64,000 nucleotides of DNA from Bryobacterales bacterium (GTDB lineage Bacteria; Acidobacteriota; Terriglobia; Bryobacterales; Bryobacteraceae), in the NCBI GenBank assembly GCA_020847045.1, contig JADLCT010000066.1, positions 32,223 through 96,222 of the forward strand. The letters are read 5' to 3'. Positions within the stretch are counted from its first letter, which is position 1. The number at the start of each line of letters is the position of its first letter. The notes under the pieces are model-generated. The model searched no databases. It was not told where the DNA came from and was given only the letters and a program-made list of their open reading frames with translations. A program made the translations under genes and the position numbers. Below are positions 30,701-40,626 of this stretch, one piece after another.

Positions 30701-31206
30701 AGCCGCTGGCCAACGGCAACGCGATTCTCGACAAGTTCATCGGGGGGTGGCAGCTTTCCACGATCACAACGATTCAGAGCGGAACGGCGATCAATCCGGA
30801 GTCCTGGGATTCGGCCGGCATGGGAGCAGGCTTCCCGCATTCCAACCGGTTGAACTGCGTCGCTGGCGTGAGCCCCGTGGCCAGCGATCCCACACCAGAC
30901 CGCTACTTCGTCCGCGAAGCCTTCACCAATGTCGTGGCGAACCAGTTCGGCAACTGTGCGCGCAACTCCCTACGCGCGCCCTCCACATGGAACGTGGATT
31001 TCTCCACGATGAAGGATTTCCGCCTGCATGAGCGTCACACGCTGCAGTTCCGCATGGAGATGTTCAACGCGCCGAACCATCCGGCCTGGGGGCGGCCCTC
31101 GGGCGCGTGGGGTTCACAGGGCGCGAACCCGACGGCGGCTTTCGGCCGGATTCGCTCGACAAGCCAGTTGCGGCAGATCCAGTTCGCGTTGAAGTACTCA
31201 TTCTGA
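27793..31206 (+). CDS. TonB-dependent receptor, Oar-like with carboxypeptidase-regulatory N-domain
   Basis: A 1137-residue outer-membrane protein. After a signal peptide (about 1-26) comes a CarboxypepD_reg-type beta domain (GTVTGEVKDASGAVVAGA through VPGMYEVKAERQGF), then a plug region (ITDLPLNGRNFFSLVALSPNV, later EFKVQTGIYPAEFGRGAGQ) and a beta barrel ending in aromatic Phe (FALKYSF), the outer-membrane insertion signal. This architecture is very common in Solibacter relatives and is thought to handle large substrates such as oligosaccharides or peptides. The ATG at 27793 has a GGGGAGG site. It is convergent with actF. Confidence 0.93.
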   Translation: MLPNVRQPLHSALLAMSLLSVNLAAQTLGTVTGEVKDASGAVVAGAAITVRNTATNGVRNATTNQDGVYTIPALVPGMYEVKAERQGFKSSARSNVELQVQQTARVDFALEVGQVSEMVEVSSALPLLTTEDATVGTVIEQKRITDLPLNGRNFFSLVALSPNVTYGFNQAAQAVGRQGGSRSGLTISMAGARSAWSNYTLDGITNTDINFNLYIVLPSVEALQEFKVQTGIYPAEFGRGAGQINVSTKGGSNQYHGTLFEFLRNDKLDARPYFFKDPESPNQVAPLKAPYRQNQYGGTLSGPIQIPKLLDGKNRVFFMANYEGFKSRHSAPSFFTTMTPAMRSGDFSVVTTSLQDPNTRVRTPNPNGSGFTVASTPFAGNQIPASRISPGAKYLLDSFAPLPNLTQSGLPNRNYQWTAKTPVDKDQFTGRIDFNESSNSQWFGRYSWTDELTTSPGVKLNGTQLYTRASQWVLSNTRVFSSSKVNEFRFGYNSMFNNISQELAGVDNVNEKLNTPIKVTDPNSWGIPDVNMSGSTLNRFGNDANGPFSIDNKIYQVVDNFSWMTGKHSIRFGGEYRYNQFLQVGNEFARGRFTHSGSFTANGNTLAGGYNGADLLLGAPSTVEAAVALARGDFRNSEIAFYVDDVYKVTPQLTLNFGLRYELAQPLLDKFGLQPNFQLRQPLPSIANVPDANLHPVFVRTGRGDFYDDLAFRFTGPVQLARDGRMGDRLITTDHNNFAPRFGIAFSPSAKWSFRAGAGMFYAQESKNSIFDMSRAAGGRANPIIDQQGLPALTYSNYINTAQLPVRFAPGLTWGADYNLRTTYSIQYLFNVQRTIGQHSVLEVGYTGNSSRKVNYLVNANAPLPGITTFDSREPYPEWHGIQFLNGDGIGNYNAFSAKLTQRFSDRLTAMFSYTWSKALDENSAIRGTGSDFTLMNQRCRSCDYGYAGFDIPQRFVMSVLYNLPFGKGQPLANGNAILDKFIGGWQLSTITTIQSGTAINPESWDSAGMGAGFPHSNRLNCVAGVSPVASDPTPDRYFVREAFTNVVANQFGNCARNSLRAPSTWNVDFSTMKDFRLHERHTLQFRMEMFNAPNHPAWGRPSGAWGSQGANPTAAFGRIRSTSQLRQIQFALKYSF

Positions 31207-31224
31207 GCCGCTCGGGCGGCTCAG
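31203..31224. terminator. Bidirectional hairpin containing both stop codons
   Basis: A perfect 9-bp stem (CTGAGCCGC at 31203-31211, GCGGCTCAG at 31216-31224) with a TCGG loop lies between the convergent TonB receptor and actF. The TGA of each gene sits inside one arm, so the two stops are mirror images. No T-run follows on either side; it probably protects or terminates both transcripts. Confidence 0.65.
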
Positions 31225-32354
31225 TTGTGATAGTGCAGGCTCTCCTCCAGGCGGGGGTCGGCCATGGGGACCGGCGCCGCCTGGCGGAACGCACGCTGGA
31301 ACAGATAAATGAACAGCGCGGCGGAACCGATCAGAGCGCCGGCATCCCAAATTGCGAAGCTGGGATTGCCGCCCGCCGATGAGGAGGGCTTGATCATAAG
31401 GTAGAGATCGAGCCAGCGGCCGATCAACACCACGCCGGCGACGCGCGCGATCAGATGAGGCGTGCGTTTCACCCGCTTGGGCAGCAGGGCAAGGAACGGG
31501 AACACCCAGTTCAGGATCATGTTCAGCAGGAACAGCGGTCCCCAGAACCGCTGGATGCGGCTGATGTAGTACACCGTCTCTTCGGTGATGTTCGCATACC
31601 AGATCAGCATGTACTGGCTGAACCAGATGTACATCCAAAAGGTGGTGAAGCCGAACAGCAGCTTGCCCAGGTCGTGAAAATGCTCCTCATTCACGAAGTC
31701 CCGGAGCGGCCCCGTGCGCCGCAGCCAGACCAGCAGCAGAATGAGTGCCGCCAGTCCGGACGAGAACATGCCGGCGAAGTTGTAGATCGCGAAGATCGTG
31801 CTGTACCAGTGCGGCTCCAGCGACATGATCCAGTCGAAGCTGGCCAGGGAAAACGTAACGGCGAACACGACGAGGAACCCGACGCAGATGCGGGTAATCC
31901 GGCCGGTAAGCTGCGCGTCGCGGGTCGTGTCCTGCAAGCGGGAGTACCGCACGATGACCCGCGCGAACAACCACCAGATCAGCAGGAAGAGCGCGGCCCT
32001 GCCGAGGAAGAACGGAAGGTCGAGCCACACCCGCTTGAAGCCTGTGAAGTGATCGTGCTCGTGAACCCAGGGATACACCACAGGGGCAAAGGCAAGCACG
32101 GCGGCAATCAACGCCGAACCGGCCGGCAGGACCGAGGACATGGCCTCGGGAACACGCTTGAAGGCCACGGACCAGCTTGCTCCGCTGGCATATTGAACTG
32201 AGACAAAGAAGATCCCGAACAGGCCCATGCCGAGAAGCCAGAAACCGGCGGTCAACACGCTGCCCAACGCGGATTGCGGGGAGATCGCCAGGCCCAGCGC
32301 CACCGCCGCGCCGCCGGCGGCGGCAAGTCCGATACACCATCTACACTGCGTCAT
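31221..32354 (-). CDS. actF: Alternative Complex III membrane subunit ActF
   Basis: A 377-residue integral membrane protein with ten predicted helices, the second small quinol-oxidoreductase membrane subunit of Alternative Complex III. Typical segments include SVQYASGASWSVAFKRVPE near the N-terminus, SFDWIMSLEPHWYSTIFAIY, and FWMYIWFSQYMLIWYANI. The ATG at 32354 overlaps the actE stop by four bases. It is the last gene of the 13-gene nar-act operon and runs to a shared hairpin with the TonB receptor. Confidence 0.93.
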   Translation of the reverse strand: MTQCRWCIGLAAAGGAAVALGLAISPQSALGSVLTAGFWLLGMGLFGIFFVSVQYASGASWSVAFKRVPEAMSSVLPAGSALIAAVLAFAPVVYPWVHEHDHFTGFKRVWLDLPFFLGRAALFLLIWWLFARVIVRYSRLQDTTRDAQLTGRITRICVGFLVVFAVTFSLASFDWIMSLEPHWYSTIFAIYNFAGMFSSGLAALILLLVWLRRTGPLRDFVNEEHFHDLGKLLFGFTTFWMYIWFSQYMLIWYANITEETVYYISRIQRFWGPLFLLNMILNWVFPFLALLPKRVKRTPHLIARVAGVVLIGRWLDLYLMIKPSSSAGGNPSFAIWDAGALIGSAALFIYLFQRAFRQAAPVPMADPRLEESLHYHN

Positions 32355-32965
32355 GGCTTGACCTCGCTTGGCGCACCGGCTGCTGCCAAGGTCTCCGTAG
32401 GAGGCTGCAATCGCCGCTGCAGTGTACGCACATACAGCACGGCCTTCCAACGGTCCCCGGCCTCAATCTGCGCCGCATACGCGGGCATGTTCTTCTGCCC
32501 GAAAGTGATTAAGTGGAAAATCTGCCCGTCCTTCATGGCCAGGGCCTTTTCACTGTTTAACGGCGGAGGCGCCGGGAAGCCGCGCATGGCGACGGCGCCA
32601 TCGCCCCGTCCCCCCGCGCCATGGCAGGGCGAGCAGTAGATGCGGAACACCTCGCCGCCCCGGGTGGAGGCGTCCAGATCATCGGCGGAAACGGGATTCA
32701 CCAGCGTCGTTCCCGCGCGAAGCGCCTCGGCCTCTCCAGGGCCGTAGGCCAGGTCCTTCCGGCCACGCGGCAGCGAGCCTTCGGGTGGCAGTTGCAACGT
32801 CCTGCCCCCTTGCAGATCCGGGTGGCTGGAGTAGGCTTTGTAAGCCGCCGTACGCACCATCTCCGGAATGAACTCGAAGTTGGTTACTGTGGCCGATGGA
32901 CGGACGAAGATATTCGCGGCCACCGATGCGAGGAAGGCGGCCATCAGAAACAGGTTGAGCCTCAT
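32351..32965 (-). CDS. actE: Alternative Complex III monoheme cytochrome c ActE
   Basis: A 204-residue periplasmic c-type cytochrome held by an uncleaved or lipid-modified N-terminus. One heme site, CSPCH at about residue 111, sits in IYCSPCHGAGGRGDG; a Met in KNMPAYAAQI is the likely axial ligand. It is expected to receive electrons from the pentaheme ActA and pass them to soluble acceptors. It overlaps actD and actF by four bases each. Confidence 0.93.
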   Translation of the reverse strand: MRLNLFLMAAFLASVAANIFVRPSATVTNFEFIPEMVRTAAYKAYSSHPDLQGGRTLQLPPEGSLPRGRKDLAYGPGEAEALRAGTTLVNPVSADDLDASTRGGEVFRIYCSPCHGAGGRGDGAVAMRGFPAPPPLNSEKALAMKDGQIFHLITFGQKNMPAYAAQIEAGDRWKAVLYVRTLQRRLQPPTETLAAAGAPSEVKP

Positions 32966-33492
32966 GCGGCCTCCTCCTCGGCGCGTTCGTAGACCTCGGT
33001 CGCGCCAAACGACTCCAGCAGGCGTTGCACCTGGGGCGGGTCGAACGCGGCGTCGGCTTCCTCAATCACCAGGGCAAAGCGGTCATTCGTGGTGCCCTTG
33101 TTGGCGATCACGGCCTTCCTGCCCGGATAGAGCCGGCTCACCAGGAAAAACGCGAACACCGTGCTCAGCCCGGCGAACAGCACCATCACCTCGAATGTGA
33201 TGGGGATGAAGGCGGGCAGGGAGTCCCACGGTTTGCCGCCCACATTGACGGGCCAATCCACGGCGGTCGTCCAATACTCGAACCAGACCTTGAGCGCGGC
33301 GCCGGTAAGGCCCAGCGCGAAGCAGACCCAGGGGAGCCGCGACGGGGGCAGCCCCATGGCCTGATCCAATCCGTGCACGGCATAGGGCGCGTACACGTCG
33401 AGAATCCGTAAGCCCCGGCTGCGAACCGCGCGGGTCACCTGCAACAGATCCTTCTCGTCGTCGAAGATGCCGACCATGACTCGGCGTGTCAT
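32962..33492 (-). CDS. actD: Alternative Complex III subunit ActD (DUF3341)
   Basis: A 176-residue subunit of the DUF3341 family. It begins with a cytoplasmic alpha/beta part (VGIFDDEKDLLQVTRAVR, then LDVYAPYAVHGLDQAMG) followed by two membrane helices (about 57-80 and 95-118) and a C-terminal soluble tail. It has no cofactor motif and probably stabilises ActC and ActF. Its ATG overlaps the actC stop by one base. Confidence 0.93.
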   Translation of the reverse strand: MTRRVMVGIFDDEKDLLQVTRAVRSRGLRILDVYAPYAVHGLDQAMGLPPSRLPWVCFALGLTGAALKVWFEYWTTAVDWPVNVGGKPWDSLPAFIPITFEVMVLFAGLSTVFAFFLVSRLYPGRKAVIANKGTTNDRFALVIEEADAAFDPPQVQRLLESFGATEVYERAEEEAA

Positions 33493-34886
33493 TACGGGCG
33501 CCTCCCTTCCTCGTGGTGCGCATGCGCGCCTGGAGCGGTGTGGCCATGCTGCAGAACGCCCTTCACTTCGGCGATCGCGATCACCGGCAGGATGCGGCAG
33601 AAGAGCAGGAAGAGCGTGAAGAAGAGCCCGAAGCTGCCGATCAACGTCGCGATCTCAATGGGAGTGGGCGAGTAGCTGCTCCAACTGGACGGCAGGTAGT
33701 CGCGATGCAGGCTGGTCACGATGATGACGAAGCGCTCAAACCACATGCCGATGTTGATGAATATGGTGATGACAAACACCGCCGGAAGCGATGTGCGGAT
33801 CCGCTTGAACCATAGAAACTGCGGCGTCAGCACGTTGCAGGAAACCATGATCCAGTAGGACCATGCCATCGGCCCCATCGCGCGGTTCAGAAACACGAAC
33901 TGTTCGTATGGGTTGGCCGAATACTGCGCCGTGAAAAACTCCGTTCCGTAGGCGAGCGCGACAATCCCGCTGGTAAGCAGGATCAGCTTGCACATCACGT
34001 CCACGTGGCGCAGCGTGATGTACTGCTCCAGGTTCATCGCCTTCCGGGCGATGATCATGAGCGTAAGCACCATGGCCATTCCCGAGAAGATGGCCCCGGC
34101 GACGAAATAGGGCGGAAAGATTGTGGCATGCCAGCCCGGGATGACCGAAGTAGCGAAGTCCCAACTGACGATCGTGTGCACGGAAACCACCAACGGCGTA
34201 GCCAGTCCAGCCAGCAGTGTGTAGACGGTTTCATACCGCTGCCAGGTGCGGTAGCTGCCGTCCCAGCCGAGACTCAGCACCGAGAAGACGGTGCGCCGCA
34301 GCCCCGGCGCGGAACGGTCGCGAATAGTGGCCAGGTCCGGAATGAGGCCGATGTACCAGAACGTCGCCGAAATGATGAAATATGTCGAAATGGCAAAGGC
34401 GTCCCAGGCCAGCGGCGAGCGGAAGTTCATCCACAGCGGTCCGCGGTCGTTGGGGTAGGGAAATACCCAGTAGCCCATCCACGGCCGGCCCATGTGAATC
34501 ACCGGGAAGATGCCGGCGCACATCACGGCGAATAGCGTCATGGCTTCGGCCGAGCGGTTCACCGAAGTGCGCCAGCGCTGCCGGAACAGAAACAGGATGG
34601 CGGAGATCAGCGTTCCGGCGTGTCCAATGCCGATCCAGAACACGAAGTTCGTGATGTCGAAGGCCCATCCGACCGTGTTGTTCAATCCCCACGTGCCGAT
34701 GCCCGTGGTGACCTGATACGCGATTGTGACCGCGCCGAGCCCCAGCAGGGAGAGCGAGGCCAGAAAGGCCACCCACCACAGCAGTCCCGGCCGGCGCTCC
34801 ATCGGCTTCAGGACATCCAGGGTTACCTGCGCCAGCGTCTTGCCGCCCTGAATCAGCGGCTGGCGAGCAATACCGGTTTCAGCCAT
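33492..34886 (-). CDS. actC: Alternative Complex III quinol-binding membrane subunit ActC (NrfD-like)
   Basis: A 464-residue NrfD/PsrC-family membrane protein with ten predicted helices, the main quinol-oxidising subunit. Diagnostic parts are [18 protein letters not shown], with the conserved His near the quinone site, and [31 protein letters not shown]. The start at 34886 (GGAGGGG upstream) overlaps the actB stop by eight bases; a start nine codons earlier is less likely. Confidence 0.95.
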   Translation of the reverse strand: MAETGIARQPLIQGGKTLAQVTLDVLKPMERRPGLLWWVAFLASLSLLGLGAVTIAYQVTTGIGTWGLNNTVGWAFDITNFVFWIGIGHAGTLISAILFLFRQRWRTSVNRSAEAMTLFAVMCAGIFPVIHMGRPWMGYWVFPYPNDRGPLWMNFRSPLAWDAFAISTYFIISATFWYIGLIPDLATIRDRSAPGLRRTVFSVLSLGWDGSYRTWQRYETVYTLLAGLATPLVVSVHTIVSWDFATSVIPGWHATIFPPYFVAGAIFSGMAMVLTLMIIARKAMNLEQYITLRHVDVMCKLILLTSGIVALAYGTEFFTAQYSANPYEQFVFLNRAMGPMAWSYWIMVSCNVLTPQFLWFKRIRTSLPAVFVITIFINIGMWFERFVIIVTSLHRDYLPSSWSSYSPTPIEIATLIGSFGLFFTLFLLFCRILPVIAIAEVKGVLQHGHTAPGAHAHHEEGRRP

Positions 34887-37800
34887 GCTGGCCCCCTCCA
34901 TTTGCCTCTCCATCGCGCCGGATGACCTTTAAGTAGTAGACGGACGGGCGGACATTGATTTCTTCCAACACTCGGTATCCTCTTGGCTGGGCGGCCCATT
35001 GGGACACCTGGCTCTTGGGGTCGTTCAGATCTCCGAAGACGATGGCCTGGGCCGGGCAGGACTGCTGGCAGGCCGGCGCCACGTCGCCATCGGCCACCGG
35101 CTTACCCAGACGCTTGGCCTCGATCTTGGCCTCCTGAATGCGCTGCACGCAGAAGCTGCACTTTTCCATGACGCCGCGCGAACGCACGGTGACGTCCGGG
35201 TTCAGGACCAGGTTGACCAGCCTGTCCTCGTGCGGATAGTCGAACCAGTTAAACCGCCGGACCTTGTAGGGACAGTTGTTGGCACAGTAGCGCGTGCCCA
35301 CGCAGCGGTTGTAGATCTGCTGGTTCAAGCCCTCGGAGCTGTGCACGGTGGCCAGCACCGGGCACACGGTTTCGCACGGAGCGTGCTCGCAGTGCTGGCA
35401 CATCATCGGCTGATGGGCCACGCGAGGATTCTCCGGCGTGCCACTGTAATACCTGTCAATGCGCAGCCAGTGCATCTCGCGGTTGCGAATCACCTCGTCG
35501 CGTCCGGCGACGGGCACGTTGTTCTCGATCTGGCAGGAGACGACGCAGGCTGAACATCCGCTGCACGCATCCAGATCAATCGCCATGGCCCACCGGTGGC
35601 CGGTGTATTTGTGATCGCGCGGCCAGAGTTCGGGATGCGCCTCGTCCTTGTGTTCCGGCGGCGCTGACAGCGAGTCCAGGCTGACCTCTTGGACGATGGG
35701 GCGGGGCGGACCGCCCGGATCCAGCTTCGGCGGCATGGTGAGGGAGTGGTGCGTCTGGGTAACGGCCAGCTCCCTGTTGCGGCCCGTCTTCTCGATTTGA
35801 ACGCCCGCCCGTTGATAGGCGAGCGACTCCGGCGTCCACTGCAGCAGACAGGATGCGTTCACACCGACGAGACCATCCGCGCCGGTGGTGGGCCGGGCGT
35901 AGAGCCATTTCGGACCCGGATTGGCAAAGCGTTGCGAAGCCCGCCGCCCGTAGCCAAGAGCAATGGCGACGGCATCGTCATGCTGCCCGGCCTGGATGAG
36001 CACGGGAAGTTCGATGGAATGCCCGGCGGCCGTGATCTTGATCAGATCGCCATCGGCGAGTCCGAGCGCGGCGGCCTTGGCCGGCGACACACAGGCATAG
36101 TTGTCCCACGCCGCCTTGCTGATCGGGTCGGGCAACTCCTGCAACCACGGGTTGTATGCATGGCGGCCATCCAGAATGGCCGTCTTCGCGTAGAGCACCG
36201 CCGTCATGCCGTCCGTCTTCGGAACGGGCAGGGCTTCCACGGCTTCCTGACGAAATGCCCCGGCCGCCCGGCTCAGTGGCTTCACCTCGGCGGCGCCCGC
36301 CTGCAGGCTGGCGCGCCAAAACTCCTCGAACGGCTGGCCGCCGCCGTGCCGCGGGTGGATCGAGTCCCGCCAGTACGCCCGCACCTGGTCGCGCGTGGTG
36401 GCCGGCTTGCCGCTCCAGGCGGCCAAGCTCTCCATCGCTGGACGGCTGTGACCCACCTGCCGGAACACCGGTTGTTGGATGCACACCGTTCCGGACACCG
36501 GCTCGGCATCGCCCCAGGACTCCAATGGGTCGGCATCCGGGCAGACAAACCGGGCCAGCTCGGCGGTTTCGTCCGCGCGTGAACTCAGGCTCACCAGCAG
36601 GGGAATGCGGCGCAGTGCGTCCAACGCCGGCTTGTCCAGCGGAAGCTCCGCAACTGGGTTCAGTCCGTGGACGAACAGCGCCGCCACCTGTCCAGCCGAG
36701 ATCTCCTGCAGAAGTCCAGCCATGGCGCGGTCGCTGCCTTGCCGCTGCATCGAAGGCCGTTCAAGGTCGAGAGTTGTGCCATAGTTGCCCAGCAACTGGT
36801 TGGCAAAGGCGCACAACTTTTGCGCCTTCACGTCGGCCAACCCGCATACCACCAGGCTCCGGCCGCGGGCGTTCCATAAGCGCGCGGCCAGTGCGTCCAA
36901 CTCTTTTTCCGGCAGCACGCCGGCCGGCGCGGTCAAGGCGGGCGGCTTGGCGCCAGCCCGCGAAGCCAGGCGCGACACCAGGGCCGCCAGCGCATGCGCG
37001 ATGTGGCCCGGCGCCAGACGCACCCTCTCCTCGGCGCCGCCACCCGTCAATGACAGATGGGATTCAAAATGCGTGTGCCAGGCGTGCGCGGAGGGCTTGC
37101 CGTTCTCCAGCCGGGCTTCGCGATAGCCGCGTGTGAATTCGGCCGGAGAGATCCAGGTCCCCAGGAAATCCGCTTCGAAGGCAGCCACCACCGGAGCCTT
37201 CTCGAACCGCATCCGGGGCAGCACGCGCGTCCCGAACAGGGCTTCATGCGCATCGAGAATCGCCGAGGACGACAGCGGATCAAAGACAACATGCCGCGCG
37301 TTTTCGAACGTAGCGGCAAATGCGCGGATGCGCTCCTGCAGCGAGGGGCTGGTCACGGTTCCCGTGAGAATGCGAACCGCGCCCTTCTGCTTCCGGATCG
37401 AATCCAGGGCGGTGAGAATGGCCCGGTCGGTCTCTTCCCACGACGCGGGTTTCCCCGCGGCCTGCGGCTGGCCCAGCCGGTGGCTGTCATACAAGCTGAG
37501 AATGGATGCCTGGCCCACGGCGCACAACCCGCCACGCGAGACCGGATGATCCGGATTGCCTTCCAACTTCACAGGCCGCCCGTCGCGCACCTTGGCCAGC
37601 ACGCCGCAAGAGGCCGGGCAGGCCGTGCAGATGGTCGCGTATTGATCGGACCGTCCCGGCCAGAAATCTTCCGGCTGTGTAGGCAGCGGGGTGGCCGTGC
37701 GGACTGGTGCGCGGCTGCAGCCGGTAATGGCCGAACCGGCCAGCACGAAGCCCGTGGCGCGCAGAAAGTCGCGCCGCCCGGGCGCCTCGTCATGCCGGAG

Positions 37801-37899
37801 CGGGGTGTCTTCGAACTCGGCCTCCGCCCGCCGCTCGGCAAGTTGCGGGTCGGCGAACTCGTCGAGACTCCGCCAATGGACCTGATGGGGATCGTTCAT
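34879..37899 (-). CDS. actB: Alternative Complex III fused molybdopterin-like/iron-sulfur subunit ActB
   Basis: A 1006-residue fusion typical of ActB. A twin-arginine signal ([14 protein letters not shown], about residue 43) sends it to the periplasm and the following GC may be lipidated. Residues about 75-720 resemble a molybdopterin oxidoreductase, including a 4Fe-4S-like motif ([14 protein letters not shown]); in this family that domain carries no catalytic cofactor. The C-terminal domain has four ferredoxin motifs ([42 protein letters not shown]...CQQSCPAQA). It connects quinol oxidation to the ActA hemes. Confidence 0.95.
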   Translation of the reverse strand: MNDPHQVHWRSLDEFADPQLAERRAEAEFEDTPLRHDEAPGRRDFLRATGFVLAGSAITGCSRAPVRTATPLPTQPEDFWPGRSDQYATICTACPASCGVLAKVRDGRPVKLEGNPDHPVSRGGLCAVGQASILSLYDSHRLGQPQAAGKPASWEETDRAILTALDSIRKQKGAVRILTGTVTSPSLQERIRAFAATFENARHVVFDPLSSSAILDAHEALFGTRVLPRMRFEKAPVVAAFEADFLGTWISPAEFTRGYREARLENGKPSAHAWHTHFESHLSLTGGGAEERVRLAPGHIAHALAALVSRLASRAGAKPPALTAPAGVLPEKELDALAARLWNARGRSLVVCGLADVKAQKLCAFANQLLGNYGTTLDLERPSMQRQGSDRAMAGLLQEISAGQVAALFVHGLNPVAELPLDKPALDALRRIPLLVSLSSRADETAELARFVCPDADPLESWGDAEPVSGTVCIQQPVFRQVGHSRPAMESLAAWSGKPATTRDQVRAYWRDSIHPRHGGGQPFEEFWRASLQAGAAEVKPLSRAAGAFRQEAVEALPVPKTDGMTAVLYAKTAILDGRHAYNPWLQELPDPISKAAWDNYACVSPAKAAALGLADGDLIKITAAGHSIELPVLIQAGQHDDAVAIALGYGRRASQRFANPGPKWLYARPTTGADGLVGVNASCLLQWTPESLAYQRAGVQIEKTGRNRELAVTQTHHSLTMPPKLDPGGPPRPIVQEVSLDSLSAPPEHKDEAHPELWPRDHKYTGHRWAMAIDLDACSGCSACVVSCQIENNVPVAGRDEVIRNREMHWLRIDRYYSGTPENPRVAHQPMMCQHCEHAPCETVCPVLATVHSSEGLNQQIYNRCVGTRYCANNCPYKVRRFNWFDYPHEDRLVNLVLNPDVTVRSRGVMEKCSFCVQRIQEAKIEAKRLGKPVADGDVAPACQQSCPAQAIVFGDLNDPKSQVSQWAAQPRGYRVLEEINVRPSVYYLKVIRRDGEANGGGQHG

Positions 37900-37912
37900 C
37901 GCTGGGGTCTCC

Positions 37913-38566
37913 TCAGTAGTGGCATGTGGCGCAGTCGATGGATGCGTTTACCTGCCGGCCCTGGATGCCCTTCACGTTGGACTCCCGGTGGCAGTTCACG
38001 CACCAGCCCATGCTGAGCGTGGAGAACTGGCGCATCCTCTCCATGCTTTCGACGGGACCGTGGCAGGTCTGACAGGCCACTCCCACGGACACATGCGCGC
38101 GGTGATCGAAATAAACAAAGTCGGGCAGGTTGTGAATTCGGGTCCAGGAGATGCTCTTGGTGACCGCCTCGGGCTTGATGTCGCCCTGAGGGTTCAGCCC
38201 CATGCCCTGGTAGAGCTTCGACAGCTCGGCCGAAGTGATCCGGCGCGGCTTCCGGTTTTCCTTCGACGCCAGTTCGTCCTCCTGGCGGACTTCGCCAAAC
38301 GTGGATCTCACCTGCGTATGGCAATTCAGACAGATGTTGCCGGAGGGGATGCCCGCGTGCCGGCTGCGCGTGGCGCCGGAGTGGCAGTAGAGGCAATCCA
38401 TCTTGAGTTCGCCGGCATGAAGCCGGTGGGAATAGGCGACGGGTTGCACCGGCTCATAGCCCTGCTGATTGCCCGGTAAGCGGGCCGAACCGAACTTGGA
38501 GGCAAACAATATCAGGCTGAACAGCAGGCCTAAGGAAAGAATGATGGTAAGGATGCGTTGGATCAT
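37913..38566 (-). CDS. actA: Alternative Complex III pentaheme cytochrome c ActA
   Basis: A 217-residue multiheme cytochrome with an N-terminal membrane anchor (about 5-24). Five heme-attachment motifs are present: CLYCH, CLNCH, CQTCH, CVNCH and CATCH, the last at the extreme C-terminus. It forms the periplasmic electron wire between ActB/ActC and ActE. Its ATG overlaps the narK stop by four bases, which is direct evidence for one transcript joining nitrate transport and Alternative Complex III. Confidence 0.95.
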   Translation of the reverse strand: MIQRILTIILSLGLLFSLILFASKFGSARLPGNQQGYEPVQPVAYSHRLHAGELKMDCLYCHSGATRSRHAGIPSGNICLNCHTQVRSTFGEVRQEDELASKENRKPRRITSAELSKLYQGMGLNPQGDIKPEAVTKSISWTRIHNLPDFVYFDHRAHVSVGVACQTCHGPVESMERMRQFSTLSMGWCVNCHRESNVKGIQGRQVNASIDCATCHY

Positions 38567-39909
38567 GCGGCAGGTTGTTTCTCCCTTCCCGCGACGGGCT
38601 GGCCTGGCAGCCCTTCAAATTCCGATGCCGGCTTGCCGTCGACGTACTTCAGCACCCAGGCCGCGGTCATGGAAGCAAGACAAAGATAGATAAAGACGAT
38701 GAAGCCAATCGCGTAGCCGCGATTGCCTAGATCACTGACGGCGAAACCCATGGCCGGAGGGATCACGAATCCTCCCAGCGCGCCCATGCCGCCTACCCAG
38801 CCGACGGCGCCGCCAATCGCTTGGGGAACCGCCTGCGGAACCAGCTTGAACACGGCCGCGTTGCAGATGCCCATGCCGGAGCCCAACAGCACGCAGCCCG
38901 GAATGGCCAGCTCGTACTCGGTTGCGTTCACCATAACGAGCGCTCCGGCCATCATGATCAGCAGCCCCAGAACGGCGGTGTTCTCACCGCCCTCACGCAG
39001 CCTGTCCGAGAGCACTCCGCCCGCGATCCGGATGGAGGAGGTCAGCAGCGCGAACAGGGCCGTCAACAGGCCCGCGTACACAGGCGTGAGTCCAAAATGC
39101 TGCGTCCAATACGTGGGGAACCAGGCCGTCAGCGCGATAAAGCCGCCGAACGTGGTGAAGTAGATCAGCACAAGCGCCCACGTGCGCCAGGCGCGGGCGG
39201 ATTCGCGAAGGCTCTCCTTCAGATTGCCTTTCGGAAACAGCTCCTGACCCATCTCACGCGCCTTGCTGATGGCCTCTGCTTCCTTCATGCCCGCATCGCG
39301 CAGTTGGAAGTACCACGCGTTGGCTCCCGTCATCCAGTAGTAGACGAGTCCGGCCAGCAGCAGAGCCAGCCAGCATGCATAGGACCACGTCAGCCCCAGT
39401 GACTGCAGGGCAAACGGGAGCAGCATGGAAAAGATGCCGGGCGCCAGGTTGCCCGCGCCGGCAAACAGCGCCAGCGCCACGCCCTGGCCCGCCTTCGGGT
39501 ACCAATAGGCGACCTGGCCCGCGCCGACCGAGAACGTCGCAATCCCGCAGCCGCTCAACAACGCCAACATAAGGACGGCCGGGTACATCCCTGGGGTCAG
39601 CTTGGAGGGGTAGTACATGACCAGCATGGCCAGCAACCCCGCCATTCCAAGCGCCGAAAGCGTCAACAGCGTGAGAAACGGTTTCCGGCCGCCCGTTGTA
39701 TCCACCCATGCCGAAAAGGGAATGCGGAGCAGCGCGCCCGATAGCGACGGCATGGCGATGAGCAGACCCACCTGCAACGGCGTCAACTCCATCGCGCCCC
39801 GAAAGGCGGCAGCCGTGGATCCGAACAGCGCGACCGCGGCGAAGCCCACGAAAAAGCCGGCGATCGCGCCGATCAGGCCTTTTCGCGGAGAGCCTTGGAT
39901 CTTTCCCAT
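38563..39909 (-). CDS. narK: Nitrate/nitrite transporter
   Basis: A 448-residue MFS protein of the NarK family, moving nitrate in and/or exchanging it for nitrite. It has 12 predicted helices and the two NNP signatures: GAGNLAPGIFSMLLPF in helix 5 and GAVGWVGGMGALGGFVIPP in helix 11. The large loop between helices 6 and 7 (about 205-235) is longer than average. It starts 21 bases after narI and overlaps actA. Confidence 0.92.
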   Translation of the reverse strand: MGKIQGSPRKGLIGAIAGFFVGFAAVALFGSTAAAFRGAMELTPLQVGLLIAMPSLSGALLRIPFSAWVDTTGGRKPFLTLLTLSALGMAGLLAMLVMYYPSKLTPGMYPAVLMLALLSGCGIATFSVGAGQVAYWYPKAGQGVALALFAGAGNLAPGIFSMLLPFALQSLGLTWSYACWLALLLAGLVYYWMTGANAWYFQLRDAGMKEAEAISKAREMGQELFPKGNLKESLRESARAWRTWALVLIYFTTFGGFIALTAWFPTYWTQHFGLTPVYAGLLTALFALLTSSIRIAGGVLSDRLREGGENTAVLGLLIMMAGALVMVNATEYELAIPGCVLLGSGMGICNAAVFKLVPQAVPQAIGGAVGWVGGMGALGGFVIPPAMGFAVSDLGNRGYAIGFIVFIYLCLASMTAAWVLKYVDGKPASEFEGLPGQPVAGREKQPAA

Positions 39910-39930
39910 AAATGAGTTCTCCAGTTGCCG

Positions 39931-40626
39931 CTACGCTTTCACGGGCCGCCGGTACCAGCGGACCACCTGCGGCTTCCTCCACAAGTACGGGTTCGGAATC
40001 ACCAGGATGTGTACGAGCCGCGTGAAGGGGAACATCAGGATCAGTAGAAACGCGTTGATGATGTGAAGCTTCACGGTCAACGGCAGCGGCGTAACGTAGG
40101 AGATGTCCGGACTGAGCCGCACCACCGACCACAGGTATGGCGAAAGCGACGTGGCGAACCAGGACGAGCCCCACGGATAGCGCACGGCCACCTCGATGCC
40201 CAGCAGCACCTGGATGAGCAGCAGGGCGAACAGCACCCAGTCCACAGGGCTGGTTACCTTGCGCATCTTGGAGACGTTGGCGCGGCGCACGATGGCCGCG
40301 ATCAAACCAACCGCCGCCAGAATCGCGAACACCAGGGCCGACCCCTCCAGGATGTAAAGCCGGAGCGGTTTGCTATTCCACCACAGAATTTCCCGCGGAA
40401 CCATGAAGGCCGCGATGTGGCCCGTGATCACGGCCAGAATCCCGTAGTGGAACGGGACCAGCCCCCAGAAGTGCTGCTGGTTCTCCAGGAACTGCGAGGA
40501 GAGGCTGGAGTAGGTGAACTTCCTGTTCCGGTACCGCTCGATGGTCACAAAGAAGAAGGTAAACAGGGCGACGTAGGGGAACGCCAGAAAGAAGAACTGA
40601 TCCAGATAACTGCTCACGCTATTCAT
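39931..40626 (-). CDS. narI: Respiratory nitrate reductase gamma subunit
   Basis: A 231-residue membrane cytochrome b with five helices. It oxidises quinol and passes electrons to NarH. Heme-ligand histidines are visible in FHYGILAVITGHIAAF and near the end in VKLHIINAFLLIL and TRLVHILVIPNPYLW. The ATG at 40626 overlaps the narJ stop by eight bases; an upstream extension in the same frame is non-conserved. Confidence 0.95.
   Translation of the reverse strand: MNSVSSYLDQFFFLAFPYVALFTFFFVTIERYRNRKFTYSSLSSQFLENQQHFWGLVPFHYGILAVITGHIAAFMVPREILWWNSKPLRLYILEGSALVFAILAAVGLIAAIVRRANVSKMRKVTSPVDWVLFALLLIQVLLGIEVAVRYPWGSSWFATSLSPYLWSVVRLSPDISYVTPLPLTVKLHIINAFLLILMFPFTRLVHILVIPNPYLWRKPQVVRWYRRPVKA

Noticed and set aside
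28237..30840. An 867-codon minus-strand frame opposite the TonB receptor
   Set aside because: The plus strand encodes a full receptor with signal, plug and barrel. The opposite frame has no domain or ribosome site and is expected from high-GC codon use.
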